Of a DNA stretch of 21,450 bases, positions 1 to 9,850 are shown in pieces. Under the pieces are notes generated by a model. It had not been told where the DNA came from. It searched no databases and saw only the letters and a program-made list of their open reading frames with translations. Source of the stretch: Plakobranchus ocellatus (Eukaryota > Mollusca > Gastropoda > Plakobranchidae); NCBI GenBank assembly GCA_019648995.1, contig BLXT01001714.1, positions 611,519 to 632,968 of the forward strand, written 5' to 3'. The number at the start of each line of letters is the position of its first letter. The first letter of the stretch is position 1. The position numbers and the translations under genes were made by a program.

Positions 1-285
1 GGGGCGTTAATAGTAATAAGAATTAAAACGAAACAAAACATGGAAATTCAATTTTACAATTATAAAGAGTTTTTTAATCTGAAGAGAAACTTCCCTGAAA
101 TTTGTGGTGACCTTTCTGCTGCTTGCTTGATTTCAGATGCCACTAAGGCTTGTAATATGGTGGCCTAACAGGCTGTGATCATTTAGTTATAGACGGGGTT
201 TATACAATAGTGTCTTGTGTCGCCTGGTCTGAATTATTTTCTTGATTTCTGTTATTACTACGCCAGAATGTTATCCATGACTCGA
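1..285. other. unassigned AT-rich DNA
   Basis: I see no gene, RNA gene or mobile element in this stretch. Reading frames are short and frequently stopped. One polypyrimidine-CAG-like string (gatttcag near 131-138) could act as a splice acceptor, but no open frame with coding character follows it, so I do not call an exon. Confidence 0.5.
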
Positions 286-566
286 ATCTCTTTCTCTCGC
301 TCGCTTCTCTCTCTCTCCCTCTCTCTCTCTCTCTCTCGCTCGCTTCTCTCTCTCTCTCCCTCCCCCTCTCTCTCTCTCGTTTCTCTGTCTTGCTCTCTCT
401 CTCTCTCTCTCTCTCACTCTCTTGCCCTCGCTATCTACCTCTATCGGGCACCTACTCTGCCTTTTTCCTTTTGTCTATCAGGCACTTTCCTCCCTTTTTT
501 CCTTGCTCCCTCCACCTCTTTCTTTCTCACTCCAATCCCGTTTTAATCTCTGTCCTCTTCCTCTTT
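286..566. repeat. CT microsatellite / long pyrimidine tract
   Basis: The plus strand is almost pure C and T for about 280 bases. It contains several interrupted (CT)n runs separated by tcgc, ccct and tgtc, then a non-periodic pyrimidine-rich tail. Serine/leucine-rich open frames cross it only because the CT repeat lacks stop codons. They are not genes. Confidence 0.9.
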
Positions 567-3500
567 TCTTAAAGCAGTAGCAAGTAATTCGCCAGGTTCG
601 TTTCTATGGCTTTTTATGACGCACGCCAGCAGCTCTAGGTTCAACGAATGAAATAAACCTGAAATCACTCAAGAATGGAGAGTCCTTTTAACACAAACTA
701 ATATGAGTTGTTACGTTGTGAATGCCATTTTGACGAAGAAAAAGAAACAAAGAATGATCGGGATAACCTTGAAAATGAACACAAAAGTTAACCACTTAAA
801 CATTAAAAGATACCCGAGTGTGTCTTGTTGCAATTATAGTCTTTTATTAGGGTTATAGATTCAGAGCGAGAAACAAAGGGTAAGGTATTACTAGTAAATG
901 AACAGTGTTCACAAGACATTATGGCTGAGCTAGTCTGATTGTTTCGGAGTGAGGGTCACCATTTTCGTGCAGAAGAAACCTATCTGTAAAGAAAGCAATG
1001 ATTCTAATTGGTTGATTGCATTGTGTTGAATGTGACCTTGCCTAAAGTTTATTGCTGGGGGCTAGCCTGTTTTTTGTCATGAATTAAAATAGCATAATCT
1101 GTAGCATTAGTAGCAAGTTATTCCCATAGTGATCTTGGCATTGACATGTCTCAGACGTTTATATTGCAAGTATTATGTCTTGATCTTTACAAAACGTACT
1201 TGATAGCAGACGGGTAGGTGTCGTATGAACTCTGCAAGAAATTTGGGTTGGTGAACATTTTTTGCAGACTCAATATTTTAAAAGGAAAATAAGGCCATAA
1301 TTCACGTGAATAACTTTTCACACATTCGCCGGCACAGAAGGCTCATCATGCCATTCTTTCGATCAACATGCTGGAGCTTAGACCACATCTTATTTTGGAA
1401 GTAGTTTTTAGATTTAGAGAATAGAAAATTAAGATTAATCATTTATTGTACTTCGGTATGGAACAAACCAATATAGACTTTTAGGATCCCTTAGATCTAG
1501 ATATGGAGTCTTAGAGCAAAGCGCATACCGGTTTTTGTTAACGAAGGAGTAAAGCTAAACTTGCACGCTCCTTGTCGACATGAGAAAAGATTTTGCTGTT
1601 AGTAATCGGAATGCCTGCCGTTTGAGTTCAAAATAATTTCTGGAGTATATTTAAATGCTATGCATAAATGTAACCACTGCACACTATCTCTAGACTTCGA
1701 AACTATGCTCTTGAGAGAGATTTTAGATGACGCCCAACAGTGGTCTGCGTTAAACTATGCTTCATTTTGACCGAAATGAACCTTTGGGTAAAACTTATTT
1801 TGGCTGAAATTTGGATTTTTTGCCCGCCATTTTTTATGCTCAACCAAACAGATTTTAAATTTCCAAGATTATAGACTGCCGATTCTCCGTAACTCTTGTT
1901 AGAACGAAGAATTGGGAGATTTGGACAGAAATGGGAGTGGAAAAGTTCTGAACACAGTTACTTGTCTGTGAGCGGAACTCTTACCAAAGGATCAGAACAT
2001 AATATGTAGTGAAAAACGATCCATCTTAATTTAGAAAGTACACTTTTCAACAAAATATAAAGAAGTTGGTACAACACCCTATAACTAGACACACGTTTTG
2101 ATCGTCATAAGAAACAGTTCTTAATGAATTATAAAAGTAAAATACTCAGGATGATTTTTATTTTATCTTGCCTTTTCGATGTGGGAAGAAAGTTTTTATA
2201 AATTTTATCACAACCACAAGGATGGTGTATTGAACAGCGGCCTGAATATTTTGTTTTTTCTTATTCCAGTTGTAATTGACAATAATGAGAACGAATCGGC
2301 GAAAAAAATACCTAAGGGATATAAAGCGGGTTTGTCTATCGCTCAAAATGTTGATGCCCAAGGGTTTATTAAAGATAATCAGTTACAAATTTGAATATTC
2401 TAATTACTGCTATAAAAATCACTTAATATGAGATAAACACAAATCATAATGATGATGCTCCGACTCAAAGTAAAATAACCCTCAGGTTTTTAAACGTCTA
2501 GCGAAGCAACAAAATATTTCTTTGTGACTATAAAATCACTGAAAAAATGGCTCATTAATTCAAGGTAAGCAATATCGAATGAAGTGATTAAATTTTATGG
2601 CAAATTTTAGCTCAGTCAAAAATAAATATAAACATAACAAAATTTCTTTTAAAAAACATTTTTAGTGTTTGGCAAAAGGGTAAATTATTTTGGATCATGA
2701 TGGCGGCCGAGTTTTCGTTGATCAGCTCCAACTCAGCGGTAAGGTTTGAAATGCAAAAGCATTGCAAAGAAAATTGATTATACTGTGATATGATAAGTTA
2801 GTGATCGGTCTCGCTTACATAGATATTTCTTTTCTTGTGTGGTTGAAGTACTGCCGTACGTTTGCTCTACTTTAGACAATTTTTTTGAAATCGTATAAAA
2901 ATACATAGATCTATCCATTAAGACCGCCACCATAAAAAAATAGAGCTCAAGTATGGAATGGAAATGTATAGATGAACGACACTATTAGTATATAGTAGAA
3001 GGAATAGCTAAGGGTGAGGTCATTCTTTTGAATTAAATATATATTACTCAACTAGCCCGTCTAATTACGCCTACATGGATTTGGTGAGAAGCCATTCGAG
3101 TAACTCATTCATTTAAAAAAACTTAAATTTACGATGGTAATGACGTGGATGGGTTACTGCAAAAGCAGTGTTATTACCGTGAACGAAATTCAAATTGAAA
3201 TACTGATTAAGAGAATCCGAATATTGAAGTAAATGATGTCTGTACGGTTTTAATAGTGAAGGTGAATGTTAACACGCCTTTCTAATGAACCTTGTGAAAT
3301 ATGCATTTATCCTTCAACAATCAAATCAATATGCATGGAAATAATAATCTGTAAAATGACCACTTTTGCTTACCTTTTTGGCATTTAATCTATGTGGTGA
3401 GAGATAAAAGTTTGGGTGAAATGATCAAAATCATACATTAGAAACAGGAGAAAATTAAAAGTTGAAAATAATACATGTTGTGAGAGTTTTAACCTTGGTT

Positions 3501-3773
3501 AAAACAAGTTTTGGTAGAAGTTTTCGATATTGGATCCTAGAGAAAGTTAAAAGCATGAATGATTGAAAATCCATATTTTGCGAGTGAAACTGAAATTGAA
3601 GGAAATGTGTTTGAAAAGGATTTTGTGAAATCGATGCCATGCATCAAATTTAATGTTTGTTGCGGAGAACAATCCAACATCCATGACATGATTTTCTCTA
3701 AAATCCCTATGTTTGGGCACTTGCTCCTTCGATCATGCATGATCGGTGATTATTGAGGTAATTATACTCAGCC
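567..3773. other. unassigned AT-rich non-coding DNA
   Basis: No convincing coding sequence, RNA gene or transposon was found. All open frames are under about 75 codons and show no recognisable domain, biased composition or flanking splice signals. The stretch is AT-rich with scattered A and T runs. It could be intergenic or intronic. The last ten bases (attatactcagcc) form the left flank of the Harbinger block. Confidence 0.5.
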
Positions 3774-3776
3774 TTA
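3774..3776. repeat. TTA target-site duplication, left of Harbinger copy A
   Basis: TTA lies directly before the GGCCCCAGGCAGAGT terminus of copy A. The matching TTA is at 7121-7123, directly after the detached right end of copy A. Three-base TWA duplications are the hallmark of PIF/Harbinger insertion. Confidence 0.75.
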
Positions 3777-4066
3777 GGCCCCAGGCAGAGTGGACGACGA
3801 CACGGCATCGACGCCTCGCCGACGCGGAGTCGAATCATGTTTTTGACGCCATTAGATTTTATTTACTAACAGATTGTGAATAGCGCCAGAGTAGAGGCGG
3901 CGCGGAGGCGACGCCGACGCTGAGCAGACGAGGCAAAAAAATGTGATGTGAGTTCACTTGCAGCTGCAATAAAATTTTAAGTGTCATGTCAGTGGTAGCG
4001 AGGAGTGAGTGCTAGATCTAGGTGTGAAGTTTGTTGTTTGTGACTGTGAGGTCATTTCACTGCAAA

Positions 4067-4872
4067 ATGGAGACAGAAACATTGATCCAGGCGGTAGAGA
4101 AAAGAAAATGCCTGTATGACAAAGCAGATGAAAACTACAGCAACCGAAACTGCACAAGTGCTGTGCGGAAAAAAAAAAAATTGTCAACGAGAAAGGATGC
4201 AGTGGTAAGTGACAATATATTATTGCGTGTATGAATAAAGGCCTACACAGAAGTTAGGCAAACTACCACTAACATGGAGCCTCTATCTCTTGATGACGCC
4301 ACTGCTAATGATACTGATGTAGCACTACAGAATAGCCCTTCATCGTTTTCCGTAGAGCACCAACACCATCAAATGGGTCTACAGCGAAAGCAGAAATTAT
4401 CCAAGTTATTACATGTATAACCCAGGATGAGTCATCTGCTGCGAATCGCAGATTGTAAACAAACGACCTAATAAATCATTTCCCCAGCAGCGGACATTGC
4501 AGAGTGCCTTTGAAACCGAAATGATTGAGGCAGCCAAGCGTTTGGGTAATAAAAAAAAAACAAGATAAGCGAAGAAGAACATTTTTTCAAAAAATCTTGT
4601 CCCCAAGCTTCAGCAGATGAGCCCTCTTGACAGGATGGAGTGTCAGGGGGAAATACATATTATCGTTTTGAAGTATATGAAAAAAAGTCTTAGCTCTACT
4701 TCGTGTGGAGCCAGACTTACCCCCATCTGCCTGTTCTGACATCAATGGCTATGGTTCACAGCCTTATGAACAGTATACATGTAGTCAAGTCCCTTTGGCG
4801 GAGACATCTCACAGTGTGGCTCGATATGACTTTGAACGCATGTCACAGTATCGGCAATACCCGGACTGTTGA
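4067..4872 (+). pseudogene. degraded MADF-BESS gene of copy A
   Basis: Exon 1 (4067-4204) starts METETLIQAVEKRKCLYDKA and ends at a donor gtaagt, exactly as in copy C. However, an expanded A run near 4170 shifts the frame, and the conserved Trp of the MADF core is lost. The intron and its acceptor are deleted, so the exon 2 remnant begins near 4234 at the codons for the end of the MADF fold. It carries frameshifts and stops (for example tgtaaac near 4456 and another A run at 4550), although the BESS region (KLQQMSPLDRMECQGEI, near 4609-4660) is still legible. The stop tga at 4870-4872 is shared with copy C. No full protein can be made. Confidence 0.8.
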
Positions 4873-5103
4873 TAAGCATATACAAACGCTTCATCTACAA
4901 AGTAATCTCATTTTGATTTGTCCATGCCAATTTTGCATTGGTTTTCGTATTATCTAGTAGGTTTTCTTCAGTTCTTTTGATTCTTGGAAGATGTATTCAT
5001 TGTGTTCCTTTTAATTTACTTCAAATATAATTAATTATTTTTTTTCTCTGTGATATCAAGGGTTGATAGGAGTTTTAAAAAAAAATTCAGAGGATGAATT
5101 TCT

Positions 5104-5159
5104 TCAGTCGTCGTCGTCATAATCATCATCATCATCAGCAGCAGCAGCAGCAGCTGCAG
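5104..5159. repeat. GTC / ATC / AGC triplet repeats in copy A
   Basis: Short runs of gtc, atc and agc follow each other. The AGC run (about seven units) is expanded compared with the equivalent place in copy C (around 9851-9895). On the minus strand the frame reads as a run of Ala and Asp ending YDDDD-stop (see the acidic reading frame in copy C). Confidence 0.7.
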
Positions 5160-5765
5160 CATTATTTCCCAATGATTAAATTGTAAATAAAGCCTCTTCA
5201 TCATTATCACCGACGTTGTTGTCGTTATGATGAAAGTCACAACCATAATCATGCAGCTTTGCTTTTTGTTTTATTTTACCACTATTGTCAATAGCTGTTG
5301 ATCAAATTACTCGTTACAATTAATACAATGTTTTAAACTTTCAATAAAATGAAAAATGTCTACCCTTCGTCTGTTTTGATCCTTAACCCTATAATTAGCA
5401 CAAGAGAAGTAAGATTGGAAGATAAAAAAATGTTATATTGCTTTTTCCCCGTTTGAGTTAAGGATTGCTGAAACTCAATGGAAGTTAATTGGCAATGGGG
5501 CTCCTTGAATCATTGCAGGCCAATCAGTCGTGGCGCCTGGTTCTCACATTGGATTCTCTACCGAATGAAGCAATAAGGTAAAAATGTATTTCAAAACAAA
5601 GAATTCAAAACACGAGAGTCTGGTACTAGAGCGTTTATATAATCAATTAAAAAGATGCGCCGAGTACGCCTGCGAGATGCTTCCACTCTGTTTGCTGTGT
5701 GCATCTTGGGAGCGTCGCGGAATCAATGCGTCAAAAAAAGCGCCGAAAACGCCTGCGAGACGCTT

Positions 5766-5768
5766 TTA
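5766..5768. repeat. TTA target-site duplication, left of copy B
   Basis: This TTA belongs to the right terminal repeat of copy A (compare gcgtTTACTCTGCCAG at the right end of copy C). It was used as the target for copy B. The other copy is at 7105-7107. One extra A (5769) separates it from the GGTGCTGGCAGAG terminus. Confidence 0.75.
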
Positions 5769-7104
5769 AGGTGCTGGCAGAGAAATCGCGTCTCGCAGGA
5801 GTTTTCGGCGCAATTTTTAAAAACTCTATCAGTCCTTGATATTACAGAGAAAAATAATTAATTATATTTGAAGTAAATTAAAAGGAACACAATGAATACA
5901 TCTTCCGAGAATAAAAAGAACTGAAGAAAGCCTACTAGATAATACGCAAACACATGCGAAATTTGCACGGATAAATTAAAATGAAATTACCTTGTAGATG
6001 AAGCGTGTGTATTATTATGCTTATCAACAGTCCGGGTAGGCCCCTATTGCCAATACTGTGAAATGCGTTCAAAGTCATATCGAGCCACACTGGAGATGTT
6101 TCCGCCAAAGGGACTTGACTAAATCCTGTTCATCAATCTGTGAACCATAGCAATCGGTTTCAGAACTGGCAGATGGGGGTAAGTCTCTGTCGCTGTGTCT
6201 GGCTCCACAAGAAGTAGAGCTAAGACTTTTCTTCATGTACTTCAAAACAATCATATGTATCTCCCCCTGACACTCCATCCTGTCAAGAGAGCTCATCTGC
6301 TGAAGCTTCGGGACAAGATTTTTGAAAAAAATGTTCTTCTTTGCTTATCTCGAGTTCTTTTTTATTACCCAAACGTTTGGCTGCCTAAATCTTTCGGTTT
6401 CAAAGGCACTCTGCGATGCCCGCTGCTGGGGAAATGACTTTTTGGGGCGTTTGTTTACATTTCTGCGATTTGTAGCAGATGACTTCTCCTGGGTTATAAT
6501 ATCTTGGATAATTTCTGCTTCTGCTGTAGACCCATTTGCTGATGTTGATGCTCACGACCCTGATGCCTAAAAAAAAAAAAACGTGCTACATCAGCATCAT
6601 TAGCAGTGGCGTCATCAAGAGATAGAGGCTCCATGTTAGTTGTAGTTTGCCTAACTCCTGTGTAGGCCTTTATTCATGCACGCAATAATATATTGTCACT
6701 TACGAGTGCATCCTACTTCGTTGGCAACTTTTTTCCGCTCAGCGCTTGTGAAGTTTCGGTTGCTATAGTTTTCATCTGCTTTGCCATAGAGGCATTTTCT
6801 TTTCTCTGCCGCCTGGATCAATGTTTCTGTCTCCATTTTGCAGTGAAATGACCTCACAGTCACAAACAACAAACTTCACACCTAGATCTAGCACTCACTC
6901 CTCGCTGCCACTGACATGACACTTAAAATTTTATTGCAGCTGCAAGTGAACTCACATCACATTTTTTTGCCTCGTCTGCTCAGCGTCGGGGTCGCCTCCG
7001 CGCCGCCCCCACTCTGGCGCTATTCACAATCTGTTTGTAAATAAAATCTAATGGCGTTAAAAACATGCTTCGACTCCGCGTCGGCGTTTACTCTGCCAGG
7101 GGCC
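5769..7104 (-). mobile_element. PIF/Harbinger copy B, non-autonomous, inverted, nested in copy A
   Basis: Read on the minus strand, this 1.34 kb element starts at 7104 with GGCCCCTGGCAGAGTAAACGCC and ends near 5770 with CTCTGCCAGCACC. It shares with copy A the same internal deletion junction (gcgtgcatgaataaaggcc, near 6670). It has a larger 3' deletion of its own: the sequence jumps from the 3' untranslated region (gatagagttttt) straight to the right subterminal GCGCCGAAAACTCCTGCGAG near 5812. It contains only MADF relics and no transposase sequence. With copy A it forms a long inverted repeat, arms about 1.2 kb. Confidence 0.85.
6024..6836 (-). pseudogene. degraded MADF-BESS gene of copy B
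   Basis: Exon 1 (6836-6704) is 133 nt with an uninterrupted frame (METETLIQAAEKRKCLYGKA and onward) and a gtaagt donor. This is the same length and phase as in copy C, but the conserved Trp is replaced by Arg (SAERKK). The acceptor and first part of exon 2 are deleted. The exon 2 remnant (about 6674 to 6024) has an internal A/T run and small deletion near 6570-6582. It also has frame changes around 6380-6390 and near the 3' end (an extra ggggcc before the final PDC-stop). The BESS-like segment survives near 6240-6320. It cannot encode a working protein. Confidence 0.78.
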
Positions 7105-7107
7105 TTA
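7105..7107. repeat. TTA target-site duplication, right of copy B
   Basis: TTA directly follows the GGGGCC terminus of copy B and directly precedes the displaced 13 bp end of copy A. It pairs with 5766-5768. Confidence 0.75.
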
Positions 7108-7120
7108 CTCTGCCAGCACC
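7108..7120 (+). mobile_element. displaced right terminus of Harbinger copy A
   Basis: CTCTGCCAGCACC completes the right terminal repeat of copy A. Joined after the TTA at 5766-5768 it reads gagacgcttTTACTCTGCCAGCACC, matching gagacgcgtTTACTCTGCCAGTACC at the right end of copy C. TTA follows at 7121-7123. Confidence 0.8.
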
Positions 7121-7123
7121 TTA
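7121..7123. repeat. TTA shared by copy A (right) and copy C (left)
   Basis: This TTA is the right-hand target duplication of copy A. It also appears to be the left-hand target duplication of copy C, whose right-hand TTA is at 11075-11077. Two extra A bases (7124-7125) lie between it and the GGCCCTGGCAGAGT terminus. A TAA duplication one base over (7122-7124 and 11076-11078) is an equally good reading. Confidence 0.65.
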
Positions 7124-7146
7124 AAGGCCCTGGCAGAGTGGACGCC
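7124..7146 (+). repeat. left terminal inverted repeat of copy C
   Basis: GGCCCTGGCAGAGTGGACGCC pairs with the inverted right end at 11053-11074. Twelve of the first fourteen bases from GG match. The GACGCCGACGCGG sequence continues into a GC-rich subterminal region, which stands out from the AT-rich surroundings. Confidence 0.8.
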
Positions 7147-7234
7147 GACGCGGCGCTGACGCCTCGCCGACGCGGAGTCGAAGCATGTTTTTGACACCGA
7201 AAGATTTTATTTACAAACAGATTGTGAATAGCGC

Positions 7235-7247
7235 CAGAGTGGAGGCG
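7235..7247 (+). promoter_or_regulatory. subterminal repeat of the terminal motif CAGAGTGGANGCG
   Basis: CAGAGTGGAGGCG repeats the terminal-repeat core CAGAGTGGACGC (7134-7145) about 100 bp inside the left end. An inverted counterpart (CGCTTCCACTCTG) lies at 10970-10982. Repeated subterminal motifs are often where transposase or its accessory DNA-binding protein attaches. That role here is inferred, not shown. Confidence 0.45.
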
Positions 7248-7407
7248 GCGCAGACGCGACGCCGAGCAGACGAGGCAAAAAAATGTGATGCGAGTTCACT
7301 TGCAGCTGCAATAAAATTTTTTTTTAAGCGTCGTGCCAGTGGCAGCGAGGAGTGAGCGCGAGATCTAGGTGTGTAGTGTGTTGTTTGTGAGCTAATTTCA
7401 CTGCAAA

Positions 7408-7572
7408 ATGGAGACAGAAGCATTGATCGAGGCTGTAGAGAAAAGAAAATGCCTGTATGACAAAGCAGATGAAAACTATAGCAACCGAAACTTCACAAGC
7501 GCTGAGTGGAAAAAAGTTGCCAACGAAGTAGGATGCAGTGGTATGTGATAATATATTATTGCGTGTATGAAT

Positions 7573-7635
<63 letters not shown>

Positions 7636-9614
7636 NNCCCCCCCCTCTCTCTCTCTCAGACCTCCCCACTCCTCTTATTCTATCTCATATATATTGCCCA
7701 TCATATCTACTAACAATGCATTGTCTCGGAGAATACGAGACAGTTTACTTCGTTTGATAATTTATCCATTTATTGAAAACACCAACATTTAAAATATATT
7801 AGACAATTTTTTATGTCTTAAAGCACTTGCTAGTTTGCCATGGCAATGCACCCTGTGGGGATAGGAAATATGCCTTGAATTTATCTCTCACTTGCAATCC
7901 ACATTTGGTAGCTCTGCTTCTTGACAGATTCATCTTGTCATATGTTGATACTCTTGGCTCAGCCACATCGTTATCAGTGTGCTGAGCAACAGATCTTTCA
8001 GGTTTTTGCATAAGAATGAAATTGTGAAGCACAGTGATAGCCTTGATTACATTTGTAGCGGCATCAGGCTGTTCATCCATCTGGCGGAGTAATACTCTTT
8101 ACATCTGCGAAATCTTTCCAAAGGAGCATTCAACTGAATTCCTCGCAAGGGATAATCGATAATTAAATATTTCTTTGTCTAATGTCAATTGGCGGTTTGG
8201 AAATGGCTTCATCACATTCTCTCTCAAGGAAAAGGCATCGTCTGCTACAAATACAAATGGAAGGGTAATATTTGTTTCGGGTACGACTGCCTCATGTGGT
8301 AAATCAAGCTTGTCTGTAAGTAGTCTTTTTCCAAATGCAGAGCGAGAAAAAATACCACCATCGATATTGCTACCACATGAGCCTGCATTTATTATGATGA
8401 ATTTCCCATCAGCATCAGTAACAGCAAGCAAAACAATAGAAAAATAACCTTCTTAGTTATAAAACTTTGACCCAGATCTGTTAGGCTTCTTGATCCGAAT
8501 ATGTTTACCATCAATTGATCCCAAACAATTTGGGAAATTAAATCTTTCATTGAAACCATCCGCGATTCTCAACCACATTTCTTTGTCTGGAATAGGCATT
8601 ACTTCTTTTTGAAGAACATCCCATAAGACAGTGCACGTTTCTGTTGTGATACCTCTTATGGCCGAAACACCGGCTCGAAAATGAAATGATAATGAAACAT
8701 GGCTCTCTCCTGAACAGAGATATCTGAAAAAAAAATGGATTAATTTCATTCTTTTGTTTTCTTTAATTTGCATTTAATTTTTGTTTTTCTTTTTTTTATT
8801 TTTTTTTTATTAATTTTCTTCAGAGAATGAAGCAAGGAAGCAGTGGAAGCAGCTCAGAGACTATTTTTTAAAGATGTCACGCGAGCCGCAAAAATCAGGA
8901 TCAGCTGGTGGCGTGAAGAGAAAGTGGTATCTTCACGATCGAATGCTTTTTATAAAGGCCTACACCGGAGTTAGGCAAACTTCCACTAACATGGAGCCTC
9001 TATCTCTTGATGACAACACTGCTAATAATGCTGATTTAGCACCACAGAATAGTCCTTCATCGTTTTCCTTGGAGGCTTCTGAGTCGCGAGCACCAACACC
9101 ATCAAATGGTTCTACAGCAGAAGCAGAAATTATCCAAGATGTTATGACCCAGGATGAGTCATCTGCTACGAATCGCAGAAATGTAAACAAACGCCCTAAA
9201 AAATCATTTCCTCAGCAGCAGGCATCGCAAAGTGCCTTTGAAACCGAAATGATTGAGGCAGCCAAGCGTTTGGGTCACAGAAAAGAACTTGAGATAAGCG
9301 AAGAAGAACATTATTTCAAAAATCTTGTCCCCAAGCTTCAGCAGATGAGCCCTCTTGACAGGATGGAGTGTCAGGGGGAGATACATATGATTGTTTTGAA
9401 GTACATGAAGAAAAGTCTCAGCTCTACTTTTTGTGGAGCCAGACGCAGCGACAGAGACTTACCCCCATCTGGCAGTTCTGAAACCAATTGCTATGTTTCA
9501 CAGCCATATGAAGAATATACACGTAGTCAAGTCCCTTTGGCGGAGACATCTCACAGTGTGGCTCGATATGACTTTGATCGCATGTCACAGTATCGGCAAT
9601 ACCCGGACTGTTGA
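7408..9614 (+). CDS. MADF-BESS protein of the Harbinger element (two exons)
   Basis: The spliced gene joins exon 1 at 7408-7540 to exon 2 at 8824-9614 and encodes 307 residues. The donor is gtatgt and the acceptor is tttcttcag after a long T-rich tract. The junction is phase 1 and rebuilds a continuous MADF domain (residues about 5-91) with EWKKVANEVGC then RKQWKQLRDYF, including the conserved Trp residues. A low-complexity Ser/Thr/Ala linker follows, with a basic NKRPKK stretch (166-171, possible nuclear signal). A BESS motif comes next (about 204-241: EEHYFKNLVPKLQQMSPLDR and on). MADF binds DNA and BESS mediates protein contacts. In PIF/Harbinger elements the second protein helps the transposase reach the nucleus and the transposon ends, and I infer that role here. 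The ATG sits in caaaATGg, 284 bp from the element end. The frame is intact, unlike the other two copies. Confidence 0.85.
7576..7657. repeat. CT microsatellite with two unresolved bases
   Basis: A (CT)n array of about 60 bases is followed by NN at 7636-7637, a C run and more CT. It lies in the MADF intron just after the donor. The N bases mark an unresolved spot in the assembly, so the array length is uncertain. Copies A and B lack it because their deletion begins at the same place. Confidence 0.9.
7769..7774 (-). terminator. polyadenylation signal of the transposase gene
   Basis: TTTATT on the plus strand is AATAAA on the minus strand, about 37 bases after the transposase stop codon at 7811-7813. 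It falls inside the MADF intron. Confidence 0.5.
8724..8823. promoter_or_regulatory. back-to-back splice acceptor region
   Basis: This 100 bp stretch holds both acceptors of the interlocked genes: minus-strand CAG at 8726-8724 for transposase exon 2, and plus-strand cag at 8821-8823 for MADF exon 2. The plus strand has a long T-rich tract ahead of the MADF acceptor. The A run at 8727-8735 gives the minus strand its own pyrimidine tract. It is the only sequence separating the two second exons. Confidence 0.6.
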
Positions 9615-9776
9615 TAAGCATTTATACACACGCTTCATCTACAAAGAAATCTCATTTTAAATTGTGCATGCCAATTTCGCATAGGTTTGCGTATTATCTA
9701 GTAGGTTTTCTTCAGTTCTTTTGATTCTCGGAAGATGTATTTACATGTACTGCGTTTTTTTTTTTTATTCACTTCA

Positions 9777-9782
9777 AATAAA
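9777..9782 (+). terminator. polyadenylation signal of the MADF gene
   Basis: AATAAA lies about 160 bases after the MADF stop codon and inside the transposase intron. Further AATAAA strings at 9912-9917 and 10071-10076 are alternatives. Which one is used cannot be told from sequence. Confidence 0.4.
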
Positions 9783-9850
9783 ACTAATTATTTTTCTCTG
9801 TAATATCAAGGATTGATAGGAGTTTAAAAAATTCCAAAGAATGAATTTCT

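Larger units (their letters stand above)
3777..5768 (+). mobile_element. PIF/Harbinger copy A, non-autonomous, main part
   Basis: This segment is a deleted derivative of copy C in the same orientation. It starts with the left terminal repeat GGCCCCAGGCAGAGTGGACG and the GACGCC/GACGCGG-rich subterminal block. It then holds a MADF exon 1 relic, the distal part of exon 2, the 3' untranslated region, part of the transposase intron, and the right subterminal region (gcgccgaaaacgcctgcgagacgc, ending about 5763). Relative to copy C it lacks 7573 to about 8950 (transposase exon 2, and the acceptor plus start of MADF exon 2). It also lacks about 10360 to 10917 (transposase exon 1). The final 13 bases of its right terminus are displaced to 7108-7120 by insertion of copy B. 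Rejoined length is about 2.0 kb. Confidence 0.85.

Noticed and set aside
217..572. Open frames of 109 and 60 codons rich in Ser, Leu and Pro
   Set aside because: They exist only because a CT repeat has no stop codons in these frames. There is no domain, and the start in one is not ATG.
2158..2394. Overlapping frames of 67-71 codons on both strands
   Set aside because: No recognisable motif, AT-driven amino-acid composition, and no flanking splice or promoter signals.
3455..3756. Three overlapping frames of 61-67 codons just left of copy A
   Set aside because: They overlap each other on both strands and show no domain or codon pattern. Chance frames are expected at this length.
6075..6570. 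Plus- and minus-strand frames of 73-82 codons within copy B
   Set aside because: They are opposite-strand or shifted readings of the decayed MADF gene.
3777..7104. A single palindromic fold-back transposon bounded by TTA on both sides
   Set aside because: The outer TTA pair fits at first sight. However, the missing right end of copy A is found at 7108-7120 and restores a proper terminus, so nesting of B in A explains the structure with fewer assumptions.
7211..7423. Minus-strand frame of 70 codons at the left end of copy C
   Set aside because: It is the complement of the GC-rich terminal region and MADF leader, with no match to transposase or MADF.
8099..8455. TAA read as a sense codon (reassigned code) or removed by splicing in the transposase
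   Set aside because: The MADF frame and animal-type context give no sign of a changed code. No GT-AG pair neatly removes either TAA without damaging conserved blocks. Ordinary nonsense mutation is simpler.
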